NCBI GenBank assembly: GCA_902561795.1
Contig: CACERG010000001.1
Coordinates: forward strand, 1 to 64,000
Length of the DNA: 64,000 nucleotides
From: an uncultured Bacteroidota bacterium
GTDB taxonomy: Bacteria > Bacteroidota > Bacteroidia > Flavobacteriales > Flavobacteriaceae
Reading direction: 5' to 3'
Part shown: positions 46,217-54,833 of the stretch, one piece after another
Numbering within the stretch: position 1 is the stretch's first letter
Layout: each line of letters opens with the position of its first letter
Translations under genes and position numbers: made by a program
Notes under the pieces: generated by a model
Told to the model about the DNA's origin: nothing
Database searches by the model: none
The model's input: the letters and a program-made list of their open reading frames with translations, nothing else

Positions 46217-47335
46217 ATGCGAGTTTCTTTTTTTTTAAAACTATACTACTCTTTTTTAATTTTTATGATAAGTCATCCATTAAAGGCAGTTGATTTTGAA
46301 TATCCAAAAAAAAATGTTCTTCGTTTAGCTGTTATTGGGTTAGTTCATGATCATGTGAATTGGATTTTAAATAGAAAGCAAAGCGATGTAAAAATAGTTG
46401 GTATTGTGGAAACAAATTTTAAATCCATAAACCGGTATAAAAAACGCTATAATATCCCCGATAGTCTATTTTTTGATAGTTATGAATCTCTTTTACAAAA
46501 TGTTGAAATAGATGCTATTTCTGCTTTCAATTCAACTAAAGAGCATCTTGATGTAGTAAAATATTTTGCTCCTAAGGGTATTCCAATCATGGTAGAAAAA
46601 CCAATGGCAACGAATTATAATGAAGCTAAAGAAATGGCTGAAATTGTTGAAAATTACAAGACCCCATTGCTAGTGAATTATGAAACATCCTGGTATGAAA
46701 CCACTTATGAGGCCAAAACCCTTTTGAATCTGGGTAGTTTTGGATCACTTACTAAAATAGTTTTCAATACCGGACATCCTGGTCCAAGAGAAATTGGGTG
46801 TACGCCAGAATTTCTTTCTTGGTTGACAGATCCCATTCTAAACGGGGCTGGAGCACTCACTGATTTTGGATGTTACGGTGCAAATATTACAACCTGGTTA
46901 TTAAATGGTGAAACTCCAATAAGTATTAGTTGTGTTGCCAAACAAACTAAGCCTGAGCTTTACCCAAATGTAGATGATGATACTACAATTTTATTGGAAT
47001 ACACCAATCAACAAGTTATCATACAGGCCTCTTGGAATTGGTCACATAATAGAAAAGATATGCAGCTATATGGAACAAAAGGTTTTATAGATTGCCAAAA
47101 TAGTGATCAAATGGAATTTATGGAAAATGAAAATATAGGAGGACAAAAATATATTCCTTCACCTATACCAAAAAATATAAAAGATCCATTTAGATTACTA
47201 TATGAGGTTGTCTTTGATGATAAAAAACTAGAGCCTTTTTCTTTATATAGTGTAGAGAATAATTTGATTGTTTCTAAAATTTTAAGCCTTGCTTTGAAAG
47301 CTTCTGTTACAAAAAAAACTCAGTTTTGGGAGTAG
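46217..47335 (+). CDS. Exported Gfo/Idh/MocA family protein
   Basis: A 372-residue protein with a Sec-type signal peptide (to about residue 25) and a Gfo/Idh/MocA body: VEKPMATNYNEAKEMAE (the conserved EKP), GPREIGCTPEFLSWL, GAGALTDFGCYGANI and a C-terminal substrate domain. The dinucleotide loop is unusual, AVIGLVHDHVNWI, lacking a clean GxGxxG. The signal has no twin arginines, so a folded NAD-bound export is not obvious. It may be a non-redox or GH109-like hydrolase. It precedes gluconokinase by 64 bp. Confidence 0.82.
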   Translation: MRVSFFLKLYYSFLIFMISHPLKAVDFEYPKKNVLRLAVIGLVHDHVNWILNRKQSDVKIVGIVETNFKSINRYKKRYNIPDSLFFDSYESLLQNVEIDAISAFNSTKEHLDVVKYFAPKGIPIMVEKPMATNYNEAKEMAEIVENYKTPLLVNYETSWYETTYEAKTLLNLGSFGSLTKIVFNTGHPGPREIGCTPEFLSWLTDPILNGAGALTDFGCYGANITTWLLNGETPISISCVAKQTKPELYPNVDDDTTILLEYTNQQVIIQASWNWSHNRKDMQLYGTKGFIDCQNSDQMEFMENENIGGQKYIPSPIPKNIKDPFRLLYEVVFDDKKLEPFSLYSVENNLIVSKILSLALKASVTKKTQFWE

Positions 47336-47399
47336 TTTTTGTTTTACGTTAAACATATCTACAAAAAAAACTTAAAGACTGGTTTTATAACTTTAACCT

Positions 47400-47888
47400 A
47401 TGAAAAATATAATTATTTTGATTGGTGTGAGTGGGAGTGGTAAAAGCACTCTTGGGAAAGCACTATCGGAAAAGCTTGGTATATTATTTATTGATGGAGA
47501 TGATTTTCATAGTCTAGATAATATTGAAAAAATGAAAAAATCTATACCACTAAATGACAAAGATCGAAAACCGTGGTTAATTAAACTTTCTAAAAAAATA
47601 TTTGAAAGTCACAAAAATGGGGTTGTCGTCGCCTGTTCGGCACTAAAAGAAAAGTACCGTGAACTATTAGTTAGATTTGTCCCCAAAAAAAATATAATCT
47701 GGGTAGTTTTGGATTGTGAAATTAAAGAGTTAAAAGAAAGAATGCAAAAAAGAAACCATTTTATGCCTGTCGACTTACTTGAAAGCCAAATAAAAATATT
47801 TGAGAAACCAAAAAATGCTTTTTATCTAATCAGCTCTTTGAAAATCGAAGAACAAATAAAAAAAATACACTGTGAGCTTGGAAAGTAA
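47400..47888 (+). CDS. gntK: Gluconokinase
   Basis: A 162-residue cytosolic kinase that makes 6-phosphogluconate. The P-loop is IGVSGSGKSTLGKAL, followed by FIDGDDFHSLDNIEKM, PWLIKLSKK and CSALKEKYRELL, all GntK hallmarks. The next gene, 6-phosphogluconate dehydrogenase, overlaps it by 17 bp and uses its product. Confidence 0.94.
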   Translation: MKNIIILIGVSGSGKSTLGKALSEKLGILFIDGDDFHSLDNIEKMKKSIPLNDKDRKPWLIKLSKKIFESHKNGVVVACSALKEKYRELLVRFVPKKNIIWVVLDCEIKELKERMQKRNHFMPVDLLESQIKIFEKPKNAFYLISSLKIEEQIKKIHCELGK

Positions 47889-49296
47889 AAAAACAGAATG
47901 GGGAATTGTTGGTATGGGTCCAATGGGTATTAATCTGAGCAGAAATTTTGCTTCAAATGGATATAGTTTATCACTATATAACAGACATCTTAAAGATAAA
48001 GAAGAACAAATAGCCCTAAAACAAAAAAAGAAATTCCCAGAGCTTAAAGATGCCTTAGATTTTGAATCACTGGCTAATTTTGTTTCTTCAATAATGCGTC
48101 CCAGGAAAATAATAATTTTAATAACAGCTGGATCAGCACTGAAAATATTTTTAAAAAATCTAATCCCTTTATTATCAGAAGGTGACATTATTATTGATGG
48201 TGGAAATTCCCACTATAAAGAGACTGAAAAAATTAATTTACACCTTAGTAAAAAAAAGATTTATTTTTTGGGAATGGGTATTTCAGGTGGTGATAAAGGT
48301 GCTTTAAATGGCCCTTCATTAATGCTTGGTGGAGATAAAGAAGCATATAAATTTGTAGCCAAGGATCTAGAGAATGTGTCTGCAAAAAGAGTTGAAGGAA
48401 AGCCTTGCTGCGCTTATCTAGGTAACCTAGGTGCTGGTCATTTTGTTAAAATGATACACAATGGTATTGAATATGCAGAAATGCAATTAATTGCTGAAAT
48501 TTTTTCTCTTTTGATGGAAGCCTTCCAGGGTAAAATAAATAATATCCAAAAAGAATTGGAGAGTTGGCAAAAAAGTTCAAGTGATAGTTACCTGCTAGCA
48601 ATTACATCAGAAATTCTTACATATAAAGAAGATAATGATTTTTTTATAAATAAAATTATTGATACTGCCTCAACCAAAGGTACTGGTGCTTGGGCTGCGG
48701 AAAGTGGAATCTCAATAGGCTATCCTAATAGTTTAATGATCGCTGCATTACAAGCTAGATTTACTTCCAAAATGAAAACTAAACGGGAAAACCTTTCTAA
48801 AACCATCACTCTTAAAAAAGAAGGTGCTAAAATTTCAATAAAAAAATTAAAAATTATTTACGATATATGCCGCCTAATTAATCATCACCAAGGCTTTGAA
48901 ATGATAAAAAATTCAAGCCAAATTTATGGCTGGAATTCAGATTTACATGTGATTGCTCATTTGTGGTCAGAAGGTTGTATTATAAAATCTGCATTAATGA
49001 AAACGTTAGAGAAGGAGTTTAAAACTAAGGCTTCGATTTTGGAAATGGATGTTTTTAAAAAAAATATAATGGAAGCTCAAACTAATTGGAATTCAATTCT
49101 AAACTATGCTGCTGCAAGACTGATTCCAATTCCATGTATTTCTTCATCTTGGAATTTTTTAGTTTCTATGACTCAAGAAAAAAGCAGTGGTAATATAATT
49201 CAGGCACAAAGAGACTATTTCGGAGCTCACGGTGTTATGACTTTAGATAATAAAGAAGGTGAAATTATAAATGGCCCTTGGAGAAATAAAAATTAA
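47872..49296 (+). CDS. gnd: 6-phosphogluconate dehydrogenase, decarboxylating
   Basis: A 474-residue enzyme oxidising 6-phosphogluconate to ribulose 5-phosphate. The NADP loop is IVGMGPMGINLSRN; substrate residues are in IDGGNSHYKET, ISGGDKGALNGPSLM and the catalytic Lys of GHFVKMIHNGIEYAEM; the C-terminal Arg/His appear in QAQRDYFGAHGV. Start is GTG 47872 (or TTG 47878), inside gntK, so the two are translationally coupled. Its stop overlaps the convergent sulfatase stop by 4 bp. The chain around GAHGVMTLDN departs from the common GAHTYxR, suggesting a divergent lineage. Confidence 0.94.
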   Translation: MSLESKKTEWGIVGMGPMGINLSRNFASNGYSLSLYNRHLKDKEEQIALKQKKKFPELKDALDFESLANFVSSIMRPRKIIILITAGSALKIFLKNLIPLLSEGDIIIDGGNSHYKETEKINLHLSKKKIYFLGMGISGGDKGALNGPSLMLGGDKEAYKFVAKDLENVSAKRVEGKPCCAYLGNLGAGHFVKMIHNGIEYAEMQLIAEIFSLLMEAFQGKINNIQKELESWQKSSSDSYLLAITSEILTYKEDNDFFINKIIDTASTKGTGAWAAESGISIGYPNSLMIAALQARFTSKMKTKRENLSKTITLKKEGAKISIKKLKIIYDICRLINHHQGFEMIKNSSQIYGWNSDLHVIAHLWSEGCIIKSALMKTLEKEFKTKASILEMDVFKKNIMEAQTNWNSILNYAAARLIPIPCISSSWNFLVSMTQEKSSGNIIQAQRDYFGAHGVMTLDNKEGEIINGPWRNKN

Positions 49297-50696
49297 TTTA
49301 TTTTCCCAACAGGGCGTACCTCTTTACCCTTTGTACCAGTCAATTTGTCTCCAAGAATTGTTCTAATTGAATCTGCTATTTTAGAAATTTTTATCACAAT
49401 TTCTGGGTGTTTTGAAGCTAAATCGATCCGCTCTTCAGGATCTTTCTCTAAATCAAATAGAGCTGGGTATTTCATATTATTCATTTCATATGGAATTGGA
49501 AAACCATCATTTGTACCAATCCTACCATTAAGTGAACGATAAGTATGAGGTACGTAAAGTTTCCAATTTTTGTGTCTTACAGCATGCAGTTCATTAACCC
49601 TATAATAAAAAAAGAAATTTTCATGAGGTGACTGAATTGTATTACCTGTCAATAAAGGAACAAGTGAAGTACCATCAATTTTATTTTTAGGTGATTGGCT
49701 ATGGGTAAATTCGACTAATGTAGGTAACCAATCAATTCCCATAGCAGGTACATCAATTTTTGTATTTGCTTTTATTTTATGTGGATAATATACGATACCT
49801 GGAACTCGATGACCACCTTCCCAATTAGTTCCTTTACCTTCCCTAAAAATACCAGCAGATCCTGAATGTCCACCATAAGAGAGCCATGGCCCATTGTCAG
49901 AAGTAAAAATTATTATAGTATTCTCTTCTAATTTTTCCATTTTAAGAGTTTTTAAAATACGCCCAACTGAATAGTCAATTTCATTGATTACATCACCATA
50001 TAATCCTCTTTTCTGTGTCCCTATGAATTTGTCAGATGCAAATAAAGGAACATGCGGTTGGGGATGGGGCAAGTATAGAAAAAAAGGATTGTTTTTATTA
50101 CGCTTTATGAAATCAATTGCTTTATCAGTTAAAGCATTAGTTAAAAAAGTTTGATCATTTAAAACTTTAATAGGTTTGTCATTTTCATATAACTTTATAT
50201 CTGGAAAGTTAAATACTGTTCCCTGTTCAGGGTGTTTTGGCCACATGTCATTAGAATACAATATCCCATAAAATTCATCAAAGCCATGTTTTAAAGGATT
50301 AAACTCAGGAGCATCTCCCAAATGCCATTTTCCAAAAATTGCAGTAGAATATCCTTTTTCTTTTAAAAGCTCAGCAACAGTTGTTTCATTAGGATTAAGG
50401 CCCACTTTTGAGCCCGGACTATAGGCATTGAAAATTCCAATTCTGTCAGGATAGCAACCTGTTAGAATTGATGCCCTAGATGCTGAACATACAGGTTGAG
50501 TAGCGTAATATGAAGTAAAATAAGCACCATCTCTAGCCAATTTATCCAAATTTGGCGTTAATATATCGTTTGCTCCATAAACTCCTACATCACCATAACC
50601 TTGGTCATCTGTAAGAATAAAAATTACATTTGGAGAATGGTATGAGTTGCAGTATACAAGAAAAAATAAAATTATATGTGCAAAAAAAAATTTCAT
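49293..50696 (-). CDS. Sulfatase (formylglycine-dependent), exported
   Basis: A 467-residue type I sulfatase with a hydrophobic N-terminal signal (possible lipoprotein, LVYC). The metal-site Asp pair is in FILTDDQGYGD, the formylglycine motif is C70-S-A-S-R74 (PVCSASRASILTG), then GKWHLGD, TSDNGPW and the DLEKDPEERIDLA tail. It would remove sulfate esters from algal glycans; the substrate is not evident. The maturation enzyme is not in this window. Confidence 0.93.
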   Translation of the reverse strand: MKFFFAHIILFFLVYCNSYHSPNVIFILTDDQGYGDVGVYGANDILTPNLDKLARDGAYFTSYYATQPVCSASRASILTGCYPDRIGIFNAYSPGSKVGLNPNETTVAELLKEKGYSTAIFGKWHLGDAPEFNPLKHGFDEFYGILYSNDMWPKHPEQGTVFNFPDIKLYENDKPIKVLNDQTFLTNALTDKAIDFIKRNKNNPFFLYLPHPQPHVPLFASDKFIGTQKRGLYGDVINEIDYSVGRILKTLKMEKLEENTIIIFTSDNGPWLSYGGHSGSAGIFREGKGTNWEGGHRVPGIVYYPHKIKANTKIDVPAMGIDWLPTLVEFTHSQSPKNKIDGTSLVPLLTGNTIQSPHENFFFYYRVNELHAVRHKNWKLYVPHTYRSLNGRIGTNDGFPIPYEMNNMKYPALFDLEKDPEERIDLASKHPEIVIKISKIADSIRTILGDKLTGTKGKEVRPVGKIN

Positions 50697-50726
50697 CTCG
50701 CTCTAATTATTAATAATAGTTACAAA

Positions 50727-50743
50727 ACAAATCACACATTTGT
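50727..50743. promoter_or_regulatory. Inverted repeat upstream of the sulfatase gene (possible operator)
   Basis: ACAAAT-cacac-ATTTGT, a perfect 6-bp dyad with 5-bp spacer, lies about 30 bp before the sulfatase start codon in a very AT-rich gap. The size suits a dimeric regulator, but in such AT-rich DNA a chance occurrence is quite possible. The gap 50697-50930 shows no gene. Confidence 0.22.
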
Positions 50744-50930
50744 CTTTTGAATTTAATTTAGTGAAAAAATAATATGATTTTATAATATTAATAAATCACA
50801 TTTATCACTATAATCTTAAAATAAGTTAAAATATTTAATACAATCCATATTTTATGTACCTAATTATTAAATACTCAATAAAAAGTGAATTTTTTACAAT
50901 TTCTTAATATAATTTTCTGTGAATTGCATT

Positions 50931-50938
50931 TATCTTTG
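50931..50938 (+). promoter_or_regulatory. Candidate -7 promoter element
   Basis: TATCTTTG fits TAnnTTTG and would start a plus-strand transcript near 50945 that ends at the terminator at 51050-51076. I see no convincing TTTG at the -33 position, so this is a weak call. Confidence 0.35.
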
Positions 50939-50988
50939 AATAATAAAAAATGTAAAGCCTATTTAGTTGCATTTTTTTTAAATACAGG

Positions 50989-51063
50989 ATGCTTTTTTCA
51001 TCATTAAAAGCCTGGTATTTATTCTTTGTTAATTTATTCATTTGTTTAGCCGCCTCTTTTTAG
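50989..51063 (+). CDS. Possible 24-residue hydrophobic peptide
   Basis: ATG at 50989, TAG at 51061-51063, the stop lying inside the terminator hairpin. The peptide starts MLFSSLKAW and is almost wholly hydrophobic after the single Lys (YLFFVNLFICLAASF), one short membrane helix. A candidate promoter upstream and a real terminator immediately after make an independent small transcript plausible. Coding is not proven. The 3' end is antisense to the end of the 108-residue membrane gene. Confidence 0.3.
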   Translation: MLFSSLKAWYLFFVNLFICLAASF

Positions 51064-51364
51064 AGGCGGTTTTTTTATTGGCACCTTTATTATCGTATTT
51101 GATACTTATAAAAAACTCTAATAAAACTGATACAAAATAGACTCCAAAAAATGGCAGAATATATATGTAGTAAAATAGTGAATCTGAAAAAAGAATATTT
51201 AAATATTCATCTGTGTTTGAATAATACTCTACTTTTTTAGTAGTGAGGTCATAAATTAATCCGGCACAAATTATTATTAAATAGAGAATTAAAGTAACCC
51301 TGATAGGCCAGTAGTAATTTGGCTTTAAATAAGAAAATGAAAAGTAAAATAATATTTTTTTCAT
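51038..51364 (-). CDS. Hypothetical membrane protein, two helices
   Basis: I do not recognise this 108-residue protein. It has hydrophobic helices at about 23-37 (VTLILYLIIICAGLI) and 65-88 (YYIYILPFFGVYFVSVLLEF), a tyrosine-rich loop between, and a very basic C-terminus (KKTASKKRRLNK). The last 13 codons coincide with the antisense terminator hairpin, which explains the Ala-Ser-Lys-Lys-Arg-Arg tail. It lies 56 bp downstream of the FAD oxidoreductase on the same strand. Confidence 0.6.
   Translation of the reverse strand: MKKILFYFSFSYLKPNYYWPIRVTLILYLIIICAGLIYDLTTKKVEYYSNTDEYLNILFSDSLFYYIYILPFFGVYFVSVLLEFFISIKYDNKGANKKTASKKRRLNK
51050..51076 (+). terminator. Rho-independent terminator, plus-strand orientation
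   Basis: Perfect 8-bp GC-rich stem (51050-51057 CCGCCTCT with 51062-51069 AGAGGCGG), TTTT loop and seven Ts at 51070-51076. The T-run is on the plus strand only, so it ends a plus-strand transcript although the flanking annotated genes are on the minus strand. Confidence 0.8.
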
Positions 51365-51420
51365 CCTTAAATGTACGTAAGTTTAAAAACATAGTTAATT
51401 AGATTTATAATTAAACTTTT

Positions 51421-52548
51421 TTAATCCAATAAAATATCTGCTACGCTTTTGCCTACATAACTTCCTATTGCAACACCCATTCCAGAAGACTTAATACCTA
51501 CAGCAACAGAATTTGACTCTTTTCTTATAATTGGAATTTTACTTTTCCCAAAGGCCATTATTCCAGACCATTCCATATCAATCTCAATTTTATGTTTAGG
51601 AATAATAAATTTTTCTAGGTCAGTAGTTAGCTTGTTTTTTATTTTTTTATTTATCCCAAATTCGATTGTTTCCTCTTTTTTAAAATCTAAGTTTCGCCCT
51701 CCACCAAATAATATTCTGTTTTCAATATTTCTAAAATAATAAAACCCCCGATCGTAATGAAATGACCCTTTTATATTGAGTTTTGAAAATGGCTTTGTCA
51801 AAATTATTAATCCTCTGCCTGGTATAATATTAAAATTTGGTAAAATTTGAGTTGCAAATGCATTGTTGCAAATTGCTAATTTATTACACGTAAGATTAAA
51901 TTTTTGATTTTTTAAACTTATTAAAAGCTCATTTTTATTTGATTTAGACTCAAAATCTGACAATTCTGTATTTGAAAAAAAAGTGATGTCTTCCTTATTT
52001 AACTTTGTTCTCAGAACTCTCATTAATCTACCAGTATTTAGCTGTCCTTCAAAAGAATTTTGAACCAAATGATTTACAATGTCCGTGCTAAATCCAAATT
52101 TTTTAATTTTCTTATTATTAATAGTAAAAACATCCTTTGAAAAAAAAGGCTTTAATATTGAATTTATATGATCTATCTGATTTAGTTTTTTTGGATTTTT
52201 ATCAAAAAAAAGTTCATAGCCTCCATCCCATTTTAAATCCATTTTATGGTCTCCAACAGTTTCCCTTAACATGGAAAGACCGTCCAAACGCATTTTAATA
52301 ATTGATAATAATTTTTCTTCTCCAAGCTCACTTTCATCCTCAATTAATTCAGAAAGAGATCCAAAACATGCAAAGCCTGCATTCTTGGTACTTGCCCCGG
52401 ACGAAAATAATCCACGTTCAAGAATTGCAATTGATGCAGTAGGATTATTTTTTCTAAAGTGAAGAGCACAAAAAATACCAGTGATTCCTCCTCCAAGTAC
52501 AACTAAATCATAATGCAATAATTGTGTTTTTTCCCAGTAACTAATCAT
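51421..52548 (-). CDS. FAD-dependent oxidoreductase (DAO family)
   Basis: A 375-residue D-amino-acid-oxidase-family protein with the N-terminal FAD loop VVLGGGITGIFCALHF, then LERGLFSSGASTKNAGFACFG (a glycine-oxidase-like flavin-contact region), IIPGRGLIIL, and a C-terminal VGIKSSGMGVAIGSYVGKSVA. It would oxidise an amine or amino acid; relatives occur as sarcosine/glycine oxidases or GamS-like proteins. No signal peptide. It follows the GH3 gene by 67 bp on the same strand. Confidence 0.87.
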   Translation of the reverse strand: MISYWEKTQLLHYDLVVLGGGITGIFCALHFRKNNPTASIAILERGLFSSGASTKNAGFACFGSLSELIEDESELGEEKLLSIIKMRLDGLSMLRETVGDHKMDLKWDGGYELFFDKNPKKLNQIDHINSILKPFFSKDVFTINNKKIKKFGFSTDIVNHLVQNSFEGQLNTGRLMRVLRTKLNKEDITFFSNTELSDFESKSNKNELLISLKNQKFNLTCNKLAICNNAFATQILPNFNIIPGRGLIILTKPFSKLNIKGSFHYDRGFYYFRNIENRILFGGGRNLDFKKEETIEFGINKKIKNKLTTDLEKFIIPKHKIEIDMEWSGIMAFGKSKIPIIRKESNSVAVGIKSSGMGVAIGSYVGKSVADILLD

Positions 52549-52615
52549 TTGAGTTCAATGTTTTTATCATTTCGTTGTTATAAATTAAAATATTAAATAT
52601 AAAGTGGTTAAAATT

Positions 52616-54562
52616 TCAAAAACTTAGCCCGTGACCATAATCATAAAGAGGATTTTTAAGATCAAATGGTACATCTTCATCTTGCTCTAAAACACTTTTC
52701 ATTGATGAGGGTAGTTGGATGGGTAATTTCCCTGTAGGTAAGAATTCTCCGTAAATCAGCTCAAGAATGATTTTTTCATCAACGTCAAAATCTGCAATTA
52801 TAGCTTCTGAGTACGGTTCAATTTTACTAATAATTGCTGGCCTTTTTAAATTTAAAACTATTACGGTAGGTTTGGATTTAAATAATTTAATCATTTGATT
52901 AACATCACTTTCTAAAAAATCAAGATCTCCACCTCCAATCATTTTTTCCATTAAATATTCTGAGTCTTTACCGTAATTTGGAGATTTTACTTTTGCAATA
53001 ATTATATCCGCGTTCTCTAAACTATATGATTGAAATAAACTATTTGGATAGAAATCAAATCCATGAAAATAAACTTTAGCCTCTTTTTTTAATGGTAATA
53101 ATTTTTGGTTATTTTTTAAAAGAACAAGTGATTTTTTTTGTGCTTCAATTCCTTTATTTAGATTTTCCTGATTATTGAAAACAGTTAAAACTTTTAAATC
53201 AAGATATGGGTTGTCAAATAATCCTAATTGAAACTTTTGCTTCATTATTCTTTTTACAGATTCATTGATTCTGGTTAAACTTATTTCACCTTTTTTTATA
53301 AGTTCACTTAATTCATTTGATAAGGATTCTCCGCCAATCATATCAATCCCTGCATTAAATAGTTTTTTTAATCTTTGATCAGTGTTTAAATGCTCTACTC
53401 CGTGAGCTGATGCGGGCTTGAAAATGATCCCTAGCGGTTTTAAATCTGTAATAGTAGCCCAATCTGTACAAATTATACCCTGGAAATTATATTTTTCTCT
53501 TAGTAGTCCAGTTATAATATCTTTATTGTAACCAGCTCCTACATCCTCAGATGTGATTCCTTTTGGTATGCTGTAATATGGCATAACTGAGGAAACTCCG
53601 GCATTAAATGCCGCCTCAAAGGGTTTTAAGTGTTTATCAAATTCACCTCCGGGATAAGTTTGAATTCCTGGAGGAAAATGAGTATCGTTTCCGTCTAAAG
53701 GTGTTCCTGCGCCTGGAAAATGCTTTACCATTGAAGCTACAGAATTAATCCCTATCGAATCGCCTTGTATTCCTTTCACATATGCTGCAGTAAGTTTGGA
53801 ATTAATTGAAAAATCTTCTCCAAAAGTACCATCTACTCTTACCCATCTAGGTTCAGTTGAAATATCTGCCATAGGACCTAAAGCAACTCTAATTCCAATG
53901 GCTTTATACTCTTCTTTAACAATTTTAGCGTGCTCATAAACTAATAAACTGTCTTGAGTTGCACCTAATCCTAAAGCAGAAGGCCATTTGGAGAAATATG
54001 GGGTAAATATTGAAGCTCCAAAAGTATTTGGTACCCCATGTCGAGGATCAGAGGCTATTGTGATAGGAATCCCTAATCTAGATCTTTCGCCTATTTCTTG
54101 AATCTTATTGTGCCATTTTAACATATTCTCTTTAGAATGAGATGCTCTAATATTAAAATGGTTCATTTTTTTTAAAATCAATTTTTCAGATGACGCCCCC
54201 ATCAAAAAGCTAAAGGGATTAAATAAGTTTGGAACCTCCATCAGACTTCCATCTGCATTTACTCCTATCATATTAATAAATACGGATCCTGCTTTCTCTT
54301 CAATTGTCATTTGGTTCAATAAATCCTCAACTCTTTCTTCAATCGTATTATTAGGATTCTCGTATGGATCAAGTCTTCCGTTTTTATTTAAATCTCTTAA
54401 AGAATTTCCATCAACATTAATAATTGGGGCTTTATCTCCTAAAAGATCAAAGTTCTTTGTGGAATCAAGCTTCCACTTAATTGAGAAAAATATATAGATG
54501 GTTATCAACAAAAGAAATATTGTTGATATTGTCAATAAAAAAAGTTTAACAATTCTTTTCAT
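52616..54562 (-). CDS. Glycoside hydrolase family 3 (beta-glucosidase type), membrane-anchored
   Basis: A 648-residue enzyme with an N-terminal membrane helix (about 5-28, not a lipobox), an EF-hand-like loop DLNKNGRLDPYENP at about 57-70, and the GH3 barrel: DPRHGVPNTFG, GPMADISTEPRW, VKHFPGAGTPLDGNDTHFPPG, and nucleophile D367 in GIICTDWATITDL, then the second alpha/beta domain with KGEISLTRINESVKRIMKQKF (written here as neighbouring blocks). It probably releases glucose from beta-glucan oligosaccharides. A GH16 gene stands 1.2 kb away, so laminarin is the likely polymer. Confidence 0.9.
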   Translation of the reverse strand: MKRIVKLFLLTISTIFLLLITIYIFFSIKWKLDSTKNFDLLGDKAPIINVDGNSLRDLNKNGRLDPYENPNNTIEERVEDLLNQMTIEEKAGSVFINMIGVNADGSLMEVPNLFNPFSFLMGASSEKLILKKMNHFNIRASHSKENMLKWHNKIQEIGERSRLGIPITIASDPRHGVPNTFGASIFTPYFSKWPSALGLGATQDSLLVYEHAKIVKEEYKAIGIRVALGPMADISTEPRWVRVDGTFGEDFSINSKLTAAYVKGIQGDSIGINSVASMVKHFPGAGTPLDGNDTHFPPGIQTYPGGEFDKHLKPFEAAFNAGVSSVMPYYSIPKGITSEDVGAGYNKDIITGLLREKYNFQGIICTDWATITDLKPLGIIFKPASAHGVEHLNTDQRLKKLFNAGIDMIGGESLSNELSELIKKGEISLTRINESVKRIMKQKFQLGLFDNPYLDLKVLTVFNNQENLNKGIEAQKKSLVLLKNNQKLLPLKKEAKVYFHGFDFYPNSLFQSYSLENADIIIAKVKSPNYGKDSEYLMEKMIGGGDLDFLESDVNQMIKLFKSKPTVIVLNLKRPAIISKIEPYSEAIIADFDVDEKIILELIYGEFLPTGKLPIQLPSSMKSVLEQDEDVPFDLKNPLYDYGHGLSF

Positions 54563-54615
54563 AAAATGAAAATTTAAATTTTTATTACAAAAGTTGGTTT
54601 TTTATTTAAAAAACT

Positions 54616-54708
54616 TTAACCGTAATAAATGCCTACTATAATTCTATAGGCAAGATAAATTCCAGTGATTGTCCAAATCCACCACCTATTTTTCATGTAC
54701 CAATCCAT
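54616..54708 (-). CDS. Possible 30-residue membrane peptide upstream of the GH3 gene
   Basis: ATG at 54708, TAA at 54616. It begins MDWYMKNRWWIW and contains a hydrophobic helix (TITGIYLAYRIIVGIYYG), an aromatic-rich single-pass pattern seen in small Bacteroidota membrane proteins. It ends 53 bp before the GH3 start on the same strand, so it could be the first cistron or a leader. Coding is inferred from composition. Confidence 0.4.
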   Translation of the reverse strand: MDWYMKNRWWIWTITGIYLAYRIIVGIYYG

Positions 54709-54833
54709 CAAAAAATAATTAAGGTTTATTTAAAGATATACAATAATATATATTTTGATATTGTAATTTTATTGAATAGTTCTTTTAACTAATTAAAACT
54801 GGTCAATTTTTAATGACTAACTAATAACCTAAA

